From: Ramlibacter sp.
GTDB taxonomy: Bacteria; Pseudomonadota; Gammaproteobacteria; Burkholderiales; Burkholderiaceae_C
Assembly: GCA_019635435.1 (NCBI GenBank)
Contig: JAHBZM010000001.1
Span: 3,100,001 to 3,164,000, forward strand
Length of the DNA: 64,000 nucleotides
Direction of reading: 5' to 3'
The notes under the pieces are model-generated. The model made no database searches. It was given only the letters and a program-made list of their open reading frames with translations, and was not told the DNA's origin. How positions within the stretch are numbered: the first letter of the stretch is position 1; each line of letters opens with the position of its first letter. This document shows positions 30,113 to 38,133 of the stretch, one piece after another. Made by a program: the position numbers and the translations under genes.

Positions 30113-30648
30113 TGCACGCAAGCGAAGTCCCTTCCGCCTGGGTCCGCCGCTGGTCGCACCTGGTGCCCGCGGGCGGCACGGTGCTGGACGTGGCCTGTGG
30201 CATGGGCCGCCACCTGCGCTGGTTTCATGAGCGAAATCATCCGGTCGTCGGCGTGGACCGGGCACCTGCTGCTATTGAATCCATAGCAGGCCTGGGTGAG
30301 GCCGTGCTCGCGGACATCGAGGGCGGGCCCTGGCCGTTCACGGGCCGGGCTTTTGCCGGCGTGGTGGTGACACATTACCTGTGGCGGCCCCTGCTGCCCT
30401 CGATCGTGGCCAGCGTGGCACCGGGCGGCGTGCTGATCTACGAAACCTTCGCCGCCGGCAATGAAACCGTGGGCAAGCCCTCGCGCCCCGACTTCCTGCT
30501 GCAACACGGGGAACTGCTGCGCGCCTGCGAGGGCCTGCGGGTGGTGGCCTACGAAGACGGCTTTCTGGACGCGCCGCAGCGCTTTATCCAGCGCATTGCC
30601 GCGGTGCGGGAGCTGCCCGGGGAACCCCGGGCGCGCCATCCGCTCTAG
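30112..30648 (+). CDS. Class I SAM-dependent methyltransferase, TehB-like
   Basis: A 178-residue methyltransferase. VLDVACGMGRHLRWF is motif I for S-adenosylmethionine, VVGVDRAP gives the acidic ribose-binding residue, and GGVLIYETFAAGNE is the post-I/III region often seen in TehB-like tellurite/thiopurine-type enzymes. The acceptor is unknown. A partial repeat copy (30271-30300) encodes AIESIAGLG between the ribose-binding strand and the next helix, in frame. It is coupled to the SDR by a 1-bp overlap. Confidence 0.88.
   Translation: MHASEVPSAWVRRWSHLVPAGGTVLDVACGMGRHLRWFHERNHPVVGVDRAPAAIESIAGLGEAVLADIEGGPWPFTGRAFAGVVVTHYLWRPLLPSIVASVAPGGVLIYETFAAGNETVGKPSRPDFLLQHGELLRACEGLRVVAYEDGFLDAPQRFIQRIAAVRELPGEPRARHPL
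30271..30300 (+). repeat. Dispersed palindromic element, partial copy F (in methyltransferase)
   Basis: GCTATTGAATCCATAGC is a perfect-arm hairpin identical in plan to copies H and I, followed by AGGCCTGGG; the distal half of the element is absent or unrecognisable. Confidence 0.5.
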
Positions 30649-30649
30649 T

Positions 30650-30655
30650 TAGAAT
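30650..30655 (+). promoter_or_regulatory. Possible -10 box of dapA
   Basis: TAGAAT lies 27 bp before the dapA ATG, directly after the methyltransferase stop. No convincing -35 is visible, so this is tentative. Confidence 0.3.
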
Positions 30656-30682
30656 GCTCCTTTCCCGTTCAGAACTGCGGAC

Positions 30683-31573
30683 ATGACACCGATTACAGGC
30701 AGCATCGTGGCGCTCGTCACCCCGATGCACGAAGACGGCAGCGTGGATTACCCCACCCTGCGCAAACTCATTGACTGGCACATTGCCGAAGGCACCGATT
30801 GCATTGGCGTGGTCGGCACCACGGGCGAGTCGCCCACGGTGAATGTCGAGGAGCACCAGGAGATCATCCGCGTCTCGGTGGAGCAGGCCAACAGGCGCGT
30901 GCCCATCATGGCCGGCTGCGGCGCCAACTCCACCGCCGAGGCGATTGAGCTGGCCCGGTTTGCCAAAAAGGTCGGCGCCGACTGCCAGCTGCAGGTCGTG
31001 CCCTACTACAACAAGCCCACGCAGGAGGGCCAGTACCAGCACTTCAAGGCCATCGCCGAAGCCGTGGGCGACCTGCCCACCGTGCTGTACAACGTGCCCG
31101 GCCGCACGGTGGCCGACATGCAGCATGACACCGTGCTGCGGCTGGCCCAGGTGCCCGGCATCGTGGGCATCAAGGAAGCCACCGGCAACATCGAGCGCGC
31201 GCAATGGCTGATCCGCGAAGTGCCCAAGGGCTTCGCCATCTACTCGGGCGACGACCCCACCGCGGTCGCGCTCATGCTGTGCGGCGGCCAGGGCAATGTC
31301 AGCGTCACCGCCAACATCGCGCCGCGGCTGATGCACGAGCTGTGCGTGGCCGCCACGGCTGGCGACGCGAAGCGCGCCATGGACATCCAGTTCAAGCTCA
31401 TGCCGGTGCACAAGCAGCTGTTCGTCGAGGCCAACCCGATCCCGCTCAAGTGGGCCATGGCCCGCATGGGCCTGTGCGGCGGCACCATGCGCCTGCCCAT
31501 GACCCCGCTGTCCCCCGCCAACGAGGCGGTGGTGGAAGGCGCGCTGCGCGCCAGCGGCCTGCTCGCGTCCTGA
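30683..31573 (+). CDS. dapA: 4-hydroxy-tetrahydrodipicolinate synthase
   Basis: A 296-residue DapA, the usual length. It condenses pyruvate with aspartate semialdehyde, the first committed step to lysine and meso-diaminopimelate. GTTGESPTV is the pyruvate carboxylate site, VVPYYNKPTQEGQYQHF carries the active-site Tyr, and VGIKEATGN contains the Schiff-base Lys. GDDPTAVALMLCGGQGNVS follows as expected. It is followed by bamC after 26 bp, the dapA-bamC (nlpB) order conserved in many proteobacteria. Confidence 0.96.
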   Translation: MTPITGSIVALVTPMHEDGSVDYPTLRKLIDWHIAEGTDCIGVVGTTGESPTVNVEEHQEIIRVSVEQANRRVPIMAGCGANSTAEAIELARFAKKVGADCQLQVVPYYNKPTQEGQYQHFKAIAEAVGDLPTVLYNVPGRTVADMQHDTVLRLAQVPGIVGIKEATGNIERAQWLIREVPKGFAIYSGDDPTAVALMLCGGQGNVSVTANIAPRLMHELCVAATAGDAKRAMDIQFKLMPVHKQLFVEANPIPLKWAMARMGLCGGTMRLPMTPLSPANEAVVEGALRASGLLAS

Positions 31574-31599
31574 ACCCGAATCATCAAGAGGATCCCTAC

Positions 31600-32679
31600 G
31601 TGAAGAACATCGCAAGATTCGGGCTGCTGGCCCTGTCCCTCTCGCTGGCGGCCTGCAGCACCTTCGAGAGCGACAAGATCGACTACAAGAGCGCCAGCCG
31701 CGGTACCTCGCTCGAGGTGCCGCCCGACCTGACGCAGCTGTCGCGCGACTCGCGCTATGTGGTGCCCGGCGGCGCGGTCACGGCCAACAGCTACCAGGCA
31801 GGCCAGGCCGTACCCGGAGCGCCCACAGCGGCATCCACCCTGGGCGATGTGCGCATCGAACGCGCGGGCAACCAGCGCTGGCTCGTGGTGAGCCGTCCGG
31901 CCGACCAGCTCTGGGGGCCGATCCGCGACTTCTGGCAAGAGAATGGCTTCCTGCTCACGCTGGACCAGGCCAGCCTCGGCATCATGGAGACCGACTGGGC
32001 CGAAAACCGCGCCAAGCTGCCGCAGGATTTCATCCGCAATGCGCTGGGCAAGGTGTTTGATTCGCTCTACTCCACCAGCGAGCGTGACCGCTTCCGCACC
32101 CGCCTGGAGCGCACCGCCAGTGGCGGCACCGAAATCTACATCAGCCACCGCGGCATGATGGAGGTGTACAGCAACACCCAGAAGGACCAGACCGTCTGGC
32201 AGCCGCGGCCATCCGACCCGGAACTCGAAGCCGAATTCCTGCGCCGCCTGATGGTCAAGCTCGGCGTGCCGCAAGAGCAGTCCAAGGCCCTGATCGCCAC
32301 CGGCGCCACCAAGCCCACCTCGCGCGTGGCCACAGTGGGCGACCAGCCCGTGGTCGTGGTCGACGAAGGCTTTGACCGCGCCTGGCGCCGCGTCGGCCTG
32401 ACGCTGGACCGCACCGGCTTCACCGTGGAAGACCGGGACCGCAGCCAGGGCACCTACTTCGTGCGCTACGTCGAGCCCAACCCCGACAAGAAGGAACCCG
32501 GATTCTTCGGCAAGCTGTTCAGCTCGTCGGGCCCGGTCAAGCCGCCGCTCAAGCTGCGCATCAACCTCAAGAGCCAGGGTGAGTCCACCACCGTGTCGGT
32601 GCTCAACGCCAATGGCGCGCCTGAGGTGTCGGCCAACGCCCAGCGCATCGTCAAGGTCATTGCCGACGACCTGCGCTAG
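31600..32679 (+). CDS. bamC: Outer membrane assembly lipoprotein BamC
   Basis: A 359-residue lipoprotein. The GTG start at 31600 has AGAGG at good spacing and gives a lipoprotein signal with lipobox LAAC (Cys19). The N-terminal unstructured stretch YKSASRGTSLEVPPDLTQL is the BamC segment that contacts BamD. Two helix-grip domains follow, at about 90-215 and 240-355 (WLVVSRPADQLWGPIRDFW; FDRAWRRVGLTLDRTGFTVE). It sits in the Bam complex that folds outer-membrane proteins. Neighbouring dapA supports the call. Confidence 0.93.
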   Translation: MKNIARFGLLALSLSLAACSTFESDKIDYKSASRGTSLEVPPDLTQLSRDSRYVVPGGAVTANSYQAGQAVPGAPTAASTLGDVRIERAGNQRWLVVSRPADQLWGPIRDFWQENGFLLTLDQASLGIMETDWAENRAKLPQDFIRNALGKVFDSLYSTSERDRFRTRLERTASGGTEIYISHRGMMEVYSNTQKDQTVWQPRPSDPELEAEFLRRLMVKLGVPQEQSKALIATGATKPTSRVATVGDQPVVVVDEGFDRAWRRVGLTLDRTGFTVEDRDRSQGTYFVRYVEPNPDKKEPGFFGKLFSSSGPVKPPLKLRINLKSQGESTTVSVLNANGAPEVSANAQRIVKVIADDLR

Positions 32680-32701
32680 CGCGCGCCCGGCGCCGCCACC
32701 C

Positions 32702-33478
32702 ATGCTGAGATTCAGGAGCCTGGGCAGCGGCAGCACCGGCAACGCCACCCTGGTGGAGGCCGGCAGCGGCACCACCACCTCACGCCTGCTGATCGACTGC
32801 GGCCTGGGCATCCGGCAACTGGATGCGCGGCTGGCACGCGCCGGCCTCGCGGCCAGCGATATTGACGCCCTGTTCATCACCCACGAGCACAGCGACCACG
32901 TGGGCTGCGCGGCAGCCTTCGCCCGGCGCTGGCGCAAGCCGGTCTGGATGAGCCACGGCACCCACATGGCGCTTGGCGAGCCCGACTTCGACGGCCTGCT
33001 GCGCACGGCGCGCGACTCCAGCCCGATCGAGATCGGCGAGCTGCGGCTGATGCCCTTCACGGTGCCCCACGATGCGCGCGAGCCGCTGCAGCTGACTTGC
33101 TCCGACGGCGCGGCCACCCTGGGCGTGCTGACCGACCTGGGCCATGCCACGGCCTATGTGCTGCAGCGGCTGGCGGGCTGCCAGGCCCTGCTGCTGGAGT
33201 GCAACCACGACCCCGACTTGCTGGCCGCGGGCAGCTACCCGCCCTTCCTCAAGCGCCGCGTTGGCGGGTTATGGGGCCACCTGGCCAACCAGGCGGCGGC
33301 CGACATCGCGCACGCGGTCAACCATGCGGGCCTGCGGCAGGTGGTGGCTGCGCACCTGAGCGAGCAGAACAACCGCCCCGAACTCGCTCAGCGCAGCCTG
33401 GCCGCGGGCCTGGGGTGCGGCCCGGGCGACGTGGCCGTGGCGGATGCCGCCGGCAGCGGGGGCTGGTTCAGCGCCTGA
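32702..33478 (+). CDS. MBL-fold metallo-hydrolase, YycJ/WalJ-like
   Basis: A 258-residue protein. SLGSGSTGNATLVE at residues 5-18 is typical of the YycJ-like group, and ITHEHSDHVGC is the HxHxDH metal motif. LTDLGHAT, LLECNHDP and VVAAHLSEQNNRPE supply the later metal ligands. The last motif (HLSEQNN) is characteristic of this family, which includes proteins with nuclease activity on DNA ends. The substrate here is not established. It follows bamC by 22 bp and is probably in the dapA transcript. Confidence 0.9.
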   Translation: MLRFRSLGSGSTGNATLVEAGSGTTTSRLLIDCGLGIRQLDARLARAGLAASDIDALFITHEHSDHVGCAAAFARRWRKPVWMSHGTHMALGEPDFDGLLRTARDSSPIEIGELRLMPFTVPHDAREPLQLTCSDGAATLGVLTDLGHATAYVLQRLAGCQALLLECNHDPDLLAAGSYPPFLKRRVGGLWGHLANQAAADIAHAVNHAGLRQVVAAHLSEQNNRPELAQRSLAAGLGCGPGDVAVADAAGSGGWFSA

Positions 33479-33536
33479 ATTCGCGGCAACGGCCTGCCGG
33501 ATGGGTACAGCCGGCAAGCCCGCGGGGCCCGGACGC

Positions 33537-33562
33537 AAAAAAGCCACCCGAAGGTGGCTTTT
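33537..33562. terminator. Bidirectional rho-independent terminator
   Basis: AAGCCACC-CGAA-GGTGGCTT is an 8-bp perfect stem with a tetraloop, with A-run and T-run on either side. It lies between the convergent ends of the metallo-hydrolase gene (33478) and the lipoprotein gene (33583) and can serve both. Confidence 0.85.
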
Positions 33563-33582
33563 CCAATAAACCGGCGGGCGAT

Positions 33583-33864
33583 TTACTTCTTGGGGGCAGC
33601 AGCTTCAGCAGCCTTCTTGGCGGCGTCCGCAGCAGCGTCAACGGCAGCAGTGGCCGAAGGCATGGCGGCCGGCGCGGAAGCAGCGGCAGCAGCAGGAGCG
33701 GCGCCAGAAGCAGCAGCCTCAGGAGCGGGAGCAGCCGGAGCGGGAGCCGGTGCCGGAGCAGCGGCGGGAGCCGGTGCGGGGGCGGGAGCCGGTTCTTCCT
33801 TTTTGCCGCAGGCAGCCAGCGCGGCAGCAGCAATCAGAGCCGCCAGGACAAGCGATTTATTCAT
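33583..33864 (-). CDS. Ala/Pro-rich small lipoprotein
   Basis: A 93-residue lipoprotein: MNKSLVLAALIAAAALAACG gives the lipobox with Cys19, then KKEE and a long low-complexity tail of PAPAPA and AAA repeats ending DAAADAAKKAAEAAAPKK. The ATG at 33864 has AAGGAAA upstream, and a good -10/-35 pair lies about 110 bp before it. The last 30 residues could form an amphipathic helix. Similar repeats are common in small Burkholderiales lipoproteins thought to span part of the periplasm. No specific function is known. Confidence 0.8.
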   Translation of the reverse strand: MNKSLVLAALIAAAALAACGKKEEPAPAPAPAPAAAPAPAPAPAAPAPEAAASGAAPAAAAASAPAAMPSATAAVDAAADAAKKAAEAAAPKK

Positions 33865-33976
33865 TTCAGGTTTCCTTGGTTTTGCGAGATGGAACAATTT
33901 CCGAAAATTGTCACTGCAACGCTGCGGTTGCTTTGACTGAACGCGGTTGACTCGAGTGCACCATGTTCAGCCTTAA

Positions 33977-34007
33977 ATTATATGTCGAAAGAGCGCAAGC
34001 CTTGCAA
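33977..34007 (-). promoter_or_regulatory. Probable promoter of the Ala/Pro-rich lipoprotein gene
   Basis: On the minus strand TTGCAA (34002-34007) and a perfect TATAAT (33977-33982) are 19 bp apart. The start point would be near 33970, giving a leader of about 105 bases. Confidence 0.5.
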
Positions 34008-34078
34008 ACCCTGACGACCCGGTCGTGGTTCATTTTCAACACTGGCGGTTACAAATGAATTCTAGGGTGTCAAACTGG

Positions 34079-34107
34079 CCCTCCTTACTCTGGAGGGGGG
34101 GCATATG
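34079..34107 (+). promoter_or_regulatory. Shine-Dalgarno held in a hairpin
   Basis: CCCTCC (34079-34084) can pair with GGAGGG (34092-34097), and the latter is the ribosome site of the ATG at 34105. The 7-base loop is TTACTCT. The pairing would limit translation of the AT-rich gene unless opened. No known riboswitch is recognised. Confidence 0.5.
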
Positions 34108-34632
34108 CGAACTTGGACAGCATGGGATTGGATTGGCTACTCCGCTTTGTGGGTCACAGTAGTATTTTCGGCTGCGGTAGAAGGGCTTAAGAAAATGGCA
34201 AGCCCTCCAGAATTCGTATCCTCATCATGGGTTGCATTTTTTCCACTCATTCTTTTGATAGTGGCGACGAGTCTGTTGATATGGCGTGCTTTTTTCGGAG
34301 ATGTCTCAAAAAAAGGCACTCCGTTTATTGCATGGCCCAAGCCATATGGGCCACCCATCATTCACGATAAACGATTCGTGAACAGCGAGGTCGAAATAGA
34401 CGGCCGCAAATATGTCAAGTGCACATTTGAGAATTGCACTTTCAAGTACAACGGGACGACTGCAATTCAGCTGCAAGGATGTCATTTCATGGGGAAAATG
34501 ATTTTTTCATCCGACAACCCGGCGGTTTGTGGTGCGTGGCTTCTGCTGGTTGGATTGGGAGCGGTGAAGCCCGGTCTGGATCTGCTTGATTTGGACCCAT
34601 CAAATCATATTGAGCCAATAAATGGGGGTTAA
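34105..34632 (+). CDS. AT-rich orphan membrane protein
   Basis: A 175-residue protein I do not recognise. Two hydrophobic helices (about residues 8-30 and 42-62) are followed by a soluble part containing EVEIDGRKYVKCTFENCTFKYN and GCHFMG, a pattern like short right-handed beta-helix or pentapeptide-like proteins found on mobile elements. A third hydrophobic stretch (CGAWLLLVGLGAV) is near the end. Its codons are visibly AT-rich (third-position A/T frequent) compared with all neighbours, so it was probably acquired. Immediately beyond lies a transposase remnant. The start has a very strong GGAGGGGGGG site. Confidence 0.7.
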   Translation: MRTWTAWDWIGYSALWVTVVFSAAVEGLKKMASPPEFVSSSWVAFFPLILLIVATSLLIWRAFFGDVSKKGTPFIAWPKPYGPPIIHDKRFVNSEVEIDGRKYVKCTFENCTFKYNGTTAIQLQGCHFMGKMIFSSDNPAVCGAWLLLVGLGAVKPGLDLLDLDPSNHIEPINGG

Positions 34633-34777
34633 GCGTTCGTCTCTGTCATCATCACGATGTCTTCCATGCTCCACAGGAAGTCAGTCATACCGGCTTCCAT
34701 GGCTGGCGTGGTGCGAATGGTCTTGTGAATCTTCACGAAGTTGTAGACCATGAAGGACGGCCTGGTTTGTCTCTTTA
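34629..34777 (-). pseudogene. C-terminal remnant of a transposase
   Basis: The minus-strand frame ends in TAA at 34629 and reads RPSFMVYNFVKIHKTIRTTP then AMEAGMTDFLWSMEDIVMMTE. The YNFVxIHKTLRxTPAMxAG signature is the C-terminus of DDE-type IS transposases as I know them. Only about 45 residues remain. The frame continues upstream into the next gene without any transposase similarity. The catalytic domain and terminal inverted repeats are absent, so the element is dead. Confidence 0.7.
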
Positions 34778-35278
34778 TTACAAACCCAGCGTGGAGGCCG
34801 GAAAAGCCGGGCTGCTGCGCGCCAGCCATTCGTTCAGTGACTCGCGCAACTGGAGACGGCGCTCGGGCTCGGCGCCGCTGAAGCCGGCGCAGCGCACCGG
34901 GTCGAGTCGCTGCATGGCCCAGGCCGGGCTCCAGATTGCGCTGGGCAGCTCCAGTGGGTCCGCGGCCGTGCAGGCGCGGCATTCGATGATGTGGCTCCAG
35001 GTCTTGCGCCAGGCCACAAACCGGGCGTGCTGGCGAATCACCTCGTCATAGCGGCGGGCCAGCAGCGTCACGCGCCGGCCCGTGGCGGACCAGGCCTGCA
35101 GCGACTCAGCCACCACCCGCTCACCCAGAGGCCAGTCGGCAAAGTCGGCGTCGCTCAGCACGAGTTCACGCCAGCCCTCGCGCGCGGCCGCGGCCAGCGC
35201 GTCCCGCACCAGTTGCTGGAAGTCGGTGCGGCCTTCAAAGCGGCCGGAAGCCAGGGGCGCGGGGTTGTCCTGATTCAT
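34778..35278 (-). CDS. Conserved hypothetical protein
   Basis: A 166-residue cytoplasmic protein, MNQDNPAPLASGRFEGRTDF then FQQLVRDALAAAAREGWREL and LSDADFADWPLGERVVAESL. SATGRRVTLLARRYDEVIRQHARFVAWRKTWSH gives a PLD- or STAS-like alternating pattern, but I cannot name a domain. CRACTAADP in the middle has two Cys. The ending SSPAFPASTLGL looks natural rather than cut by the transposase remnant beginning right after its stop. The stop of the oxygenase gene lies just upstream (35285), so the two are probably co-transcribed. Confidence 0.8.
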   Translation of the reverse strand: MNQDNPAPLASGRFEGRTDFQQLVRDALAAAAREGWRELVLSDADFADWPLGERVVAESLQAWSATGRRVTLLARRYDEVIRQHARFVAWRKTWSHIIECRACTAADPLELPSAIWSPAWAMQRLDPVRCAGFSGAEPERRLQLRESLNEWLARSSPAFPASTLGL

Positions 35279-35284
35279 GATGTC

Positions 35285-36466
35285 TTACTCCTGCGTGGCA
35301 TGGGCCCAGCCGGCCTCGCACCAGGCCCGCAGCAGCGCGCGGGCGCCCTCGCTGGCGCGGGCCAGGCTGCCGGCGTCAAGATGCCTCTGGTCGGCCAGGC
35401 GCCGCATCAGCGTGGCGTCACGGCCCGAGGCGCGGTAGCTCTCGCCGTTGATGAACACATGGTGCGCGTCATGCATCATGCGCGTGCGGCGGTCCAGGTC
35501 AATGCGGCCCGTGCCACGGGGCGCTGCCGCGGCCTCTGAATCAAACCAGACACTGGCCTTGGGCTCGGTCAGGTACTCGCCCAGCGCGCGTTCCAGCGCC
35601 AGCGGCTCATCCAGCACGGCCTGCAGCGCCTCGCGCGCAAAGCCCAGCAGCGCGGGCGGAATCGCACCCGGGGAGGCCACGGCGGGCTGCGCCGGGTCGC
35701 GGTAGAGCCGCTCGCCCGCAACATCGGCCGCATCGTCGGCGGCCCGCTGCAGCAGTTCGCGCGCGAGTTCACCACGCGCCGGCGAGCGAAAACCGATGGA
35801 GTAGGTCTGGCACTCGCCTTCGGCCATGCCATCGTGCGCATAGCGTGGCGGCAGGTAGAGCATGTCGCCGGGCTCGAGCACAAACTCCTGCTCGGGCTCG
35901 AAATGGGCCAGGATTTTCAGCGGCACGTTGTCCTGCAGCGTGAGGTCCTTCTGGCGGCCAATGCGCCAGCGCCGCCGGCCCTGGGCCTGCAGCAGGAACA
36001 CGTCGTAGCTGTCGAAATGAGGGCCCACGCCGCCCTGGTCGCTCGCGTAGCTGATCATCAGGTCGTCCAGCCGAGCATCGGGCACAAAGCGGAACTGCTG
36101 CAGCAGGCCGTGGATGCGGTCCTCGTGCAGGTCCATGCCTTGCACCAGCAGCGTCCAGCCCGGTGTGTGCAGCGCCGGCAGCGCACGCCGCGCGAACGGG
36201 CCCTGGCGCATCTGCCAGCGCGCGGCCGCGCCGGCGGGTTTGCCCCTGGCAGATTTTGCGGATGTGGCCGGCGCCTGCTGCTGCAAGACCAGCCTGGACT
36301 CCACCTCATCCCGCGCGGCCATGGCGAACAGCGCGGCGCGGTCCAGCAAGGGCGCCATGCCCGGGACGGCCTGGCGCACCAGCAGGGGTTTTTTCTGCCA
36401 GTGGCGCTGCATGAAACGCGCTGGGGTGAGGCCGCCCAGTAGCGGCAAGGGGGTATCGATGTCCAT
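35285..36466 (-). CDS. JmjC/cupin oxygenase, ribosomal protein L16 arginine hydroxylase-like
   Basis: A 393-residue protein like E. coli YcfD/RoxA, which hydroxylates an arginine of ribosomal protein L16 using iron and 2-oxoglutarate. PARFMQRHWQKKPLLVRQAV is the typical N-terminus. GVGPHFDSYDVFLLQAQGRRRW carries the HxD iron ligands, and LPPRYAHDGMAEGECQTYSIGFR the distal His. A winged-helix C-terminal region follows. The start is taken at 36466 (MDIDTPLPLLGG); longer frames run into the opposite gene. Only 15 bp separate it from the divergent FKBP gene, and neither has a clear ribosome site. Confidence 0.9.
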   Translation of the reverse strand: MDIDTPLPLLGGLTPARFMQRHWQKKPLLVRQAVPGMAPLLDRAALFAMAARDEVESRLVLQQQAPATSAKSARGKPAGAAARWQMRQGPFARRALPALHTPGWTLLVQGMDLHEDRIHGLLQQFRFVPDARLDDLMISYASDQGGVGPHFDSYDVFLLQAQGRRRWRIGRQKDLTLQDNVPLKILAHFEPEQEFVLEPGDMLYLPPRYAHDGMAEGECQTYSIGFRSPARGELARELLQRAADDAADVAGERLYRDPAQPAVASPGAIPPALLGFAREALQAVLDEPLALERALGEYLTEPKASVWFDSEAAAAPRGTGRIDLDRRTRMMHDAHHVFINGESYRASGRDATLMRRLADQRHLDAGSLARASEGARALLRAWCEAGWAHATQE

Positions 36467-36481
36467 GGGACAATTCTGCCA

Positions 36482-37012
36482 ATGAATCCGATCCCCGAAA
36501 TTACCCCCCAATGCGTGGTGGCGCTGACCTGGACCCTGAAGGACACGCTGGGCGAAGAACTGGACGTGCTGGACGAACCCGTGGAGTTCCTCGTGGGTGG
36601 CAGCGACCTGCTCGCCAAGATCGAGGAAGCGCTGCAGGGCCACGGCCCGGGCGCGCGGCTGGACCTGCACCTGGAGCCCGAGGACGCGTTTGGCGACTAC
36701 CGGGAGCAGCTGGTGTTCCTGGAGCCGCGCTCGCGCTTCCCCGCGGAACTTGAAGAAGGCATGACCTTCGAGGGCCTGCCGCCCGGCAGCAACCCCGAGG
36801 CACCCGCCGATGTGCTGTACACGGTGACCGAAATCTACCCCGAGCATGTGGTGCTGGACGGCAACCACCCGCTGGCGGGCATTGCCATCCGGCTGAGCCT
36901 GAAAGTGGAGGCCATCCGCGAAGCCACTGAAGAAGAAATCGGCCGTGGCTCGGCGGGCACCGGCTTTTTCAAGGTCCAGCCGCAGGCACCGGGCAGCCCC
37001 TACCTGCATTGA
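36482..37012 (+). CDS. FKBP-type peptidyl-prolyl isomerase, SlyD-like
   Basis: A 176-residue SlyD-like isomerase. VVALTWTLKDTLGEELDVLD opens the FKBP fold, FLVGGSDLLAKIEEALQGHGPG is the flap-preceding helix, and LHLEPEDAFGDYREQLVF starts the insert-in-flap chaperone domain. DGNHPLAGIAIRLSLKVEAIREATEEE closes the fold. The His-rich metal tail of E. coli SlyD is missing, so nickel delivery is unlikely. It should assist folding at Xaa-Pro bonds in the cytoplasm. It is divergent from the oxygenase gene with a 15-bp gap. Confidence 0.9.
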   Translation: MNPIPEITPQCVVALTWTLKDTLGEELDVLDEPVEFLVGGSDLLAKIEEALQGHGPGARLDLHLEPEDAFGDYREQLVFLEPRSRFPAELEEGMTFEGLPPGSNPEAPADVLYTVTEIYPEHVVLDGNHPLAGIAIRLSLKVEAIREATEEEIGRGSAGTGFFKVQPQAPGSPYLH

Positions 37013-37052
37013 GCCAGGCCCGGGCCGCGCAGCGGCTCACAGGCCCCGGGGC

Positions 37053-37550
37053 TTACAGCCGGTAGATCTGGCCGTTCTCAATGCGCACGCGGTCGCCCAC
37101 GCGCAGGTTGGCCGCGCTGTCCACGTCATAGGCGCGGTAACCGCCGCGGTCCACCTGGATCGAGACGCGCCAGGTTTCATGGGTCTCGGTCTTGTTGCGC
37201 TTTTCCACGTTGTTGCCCACCACGGCGCCGCCAATGGCGCCCGCGGCCGTGGCGAGGTCACGCCCGGTGCCGCCGCCGATCTGGTGGCCGATCACCGCAC
37301 CCGCAATGCCGCCAATCACCGCGCCGGCGCCACTGCCCTTGCCCTTTTCCTCGGTGCGGATGACCTCGATGTTCGAGACCCGGCCGTATTCCACATAGTT
37401 GGCGGGCTGGTTGGGGTAGGCCACCGGGCTTGACGGGTAGGTCACCACCTGCTCGGCCGGGGGTTGGGGCGTGCCGCAGGCCGCCAGCGCCGCGGTCAGG
37501 GCGAGCAGCGAGGTGGCGGAAATGAATCGGGTTCTGGAAGGCAGGGCCAT
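37053..37550 (-). CDS. Glycine-zipper 2TM outer-membrane lipoprotein, SlyB-like
   Basis: A 165-residue lipoprotein with lipobox LAAC (Cys25) and AGGAGAACCCC before the ATG at 37550. SNIEVIRTEEKGKGSGAGAV leads into the Gly-zipper (GAVIGGIAGAVIGHQIGGGTG, GAIGGAVVGNN), and the C-terminal beta domain (RVSIQVDRGGYRAYDVDSA, LRVGDRVRIENGQIYRL) is typical of SlyB/Pcp-type proteins. These help keep the outer membrane stable under stress. It is convergent with the FKBP gene. Confidence 0.9.
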   Translation of the reverse strand: MALPSRTRFISATSLLALTAALAACGTPQPPAEQVVTYPSSPVAYPNQPANYVEYGRVSNIEVIRTEEKGKGSGAGAVIGGIAGAVIGHQIGGGTGRDLATAAGAIGGAVVGNNVEKRNKTETHETWRVSIQVDRGGYRAYDVDSAANLRVGDRVRIENGQIYRL

Positions 37551-37678
37551 GGGGTTCTCCTGAAAAGCTGATGCTTCATTAGAAATCCCCAGGCGGGCGG
37601 CCCGCATCAGGCAGGCGCCCCAGCCGCTGTGCGCGCGCAGCCCTGCCCCTTGTGGGACTGGGCCGACAGCGCCGCGGC

Positions 37679-38125
37679 TCAGGCCTTGCCCGTGGAACCG
37701 TAGCCGCCCTCGCCGCGCTGGCTGGGCGGGAACTCCTGCACCACGTTGAACTGCGCCTGCAGCACCGGCACGATCACCAGCTGGGCCAGCCGCTCCATGG
37801 GCTCGAGCGTGAAGGCCACGTCGCTGCGGTTCCAGGCGCTGACCATGAGCTGGCCCTGGTAGTCGCTGTCGATCAGGCCCACCAGGTTGCCCAGCACGAT
37901 GCCATGCTTGTGGCCCAGCCCCGAGCGCGGCAGGATCAGCGCCGCATGGCCCGGGTCCTTGAGCCAGATGGCGATGCCCGTGGGCACCAGCTGCCAGGCG
38001 TTGGGCGCCAGCGTGAGCGGCGCGTCCAGGCAGGCCCGCAGGTCCAGCCCGGCACTGCCCGGCGTGGCATAGGCGGGCAACTGGTCCGCCATGCGCGGAT
38101 CAAGGATCTTGACGTCGATTTTCAT
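37679..38125 (-). CDS. dut: dUTP diphosphatase
   Basis: A 148-residue trimeric dUTPase with all five motifs: AYATPGSAGLDLRA, LPRSGLGHKHGIVLGN, GLIDSDYQGQL, LEPMERLAQLVIVPV and the C-terminal RGEGGYGSTGKA. It hydrolyses dUTP to dUMP, keeping uracil out of DNA and feeding thymidylate synthesis. The start at 38125 fits MKIDVKILDPR. It follows coaBC in the coaBC-dut order common in proteobacteria, with repeat copy G between them. Confidence 0.96.
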   Translation of the reverse strand: MKIDVKILDPRMADQLPAYATPGSAGLDLRACLDAPLTLAPNAWQLVPTGIAIWLKDPGHAALILPRSGLGHKHGIVLGNLVGLIDSDYQGQLMVSAWNRSDVAFTLEPMERLAQLVIVPVLQAQFNVVQEFPPSQRGEGGYGSTGKA

Positions 38126-38133
38126 GGGAATTT

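Noticed and set aside
36467..37009. Extending the oxygenase gene upstream through the FKBP gene
   Set aside because: The added residues are antisense to a clear FKBP protein; the family start is at 36466.
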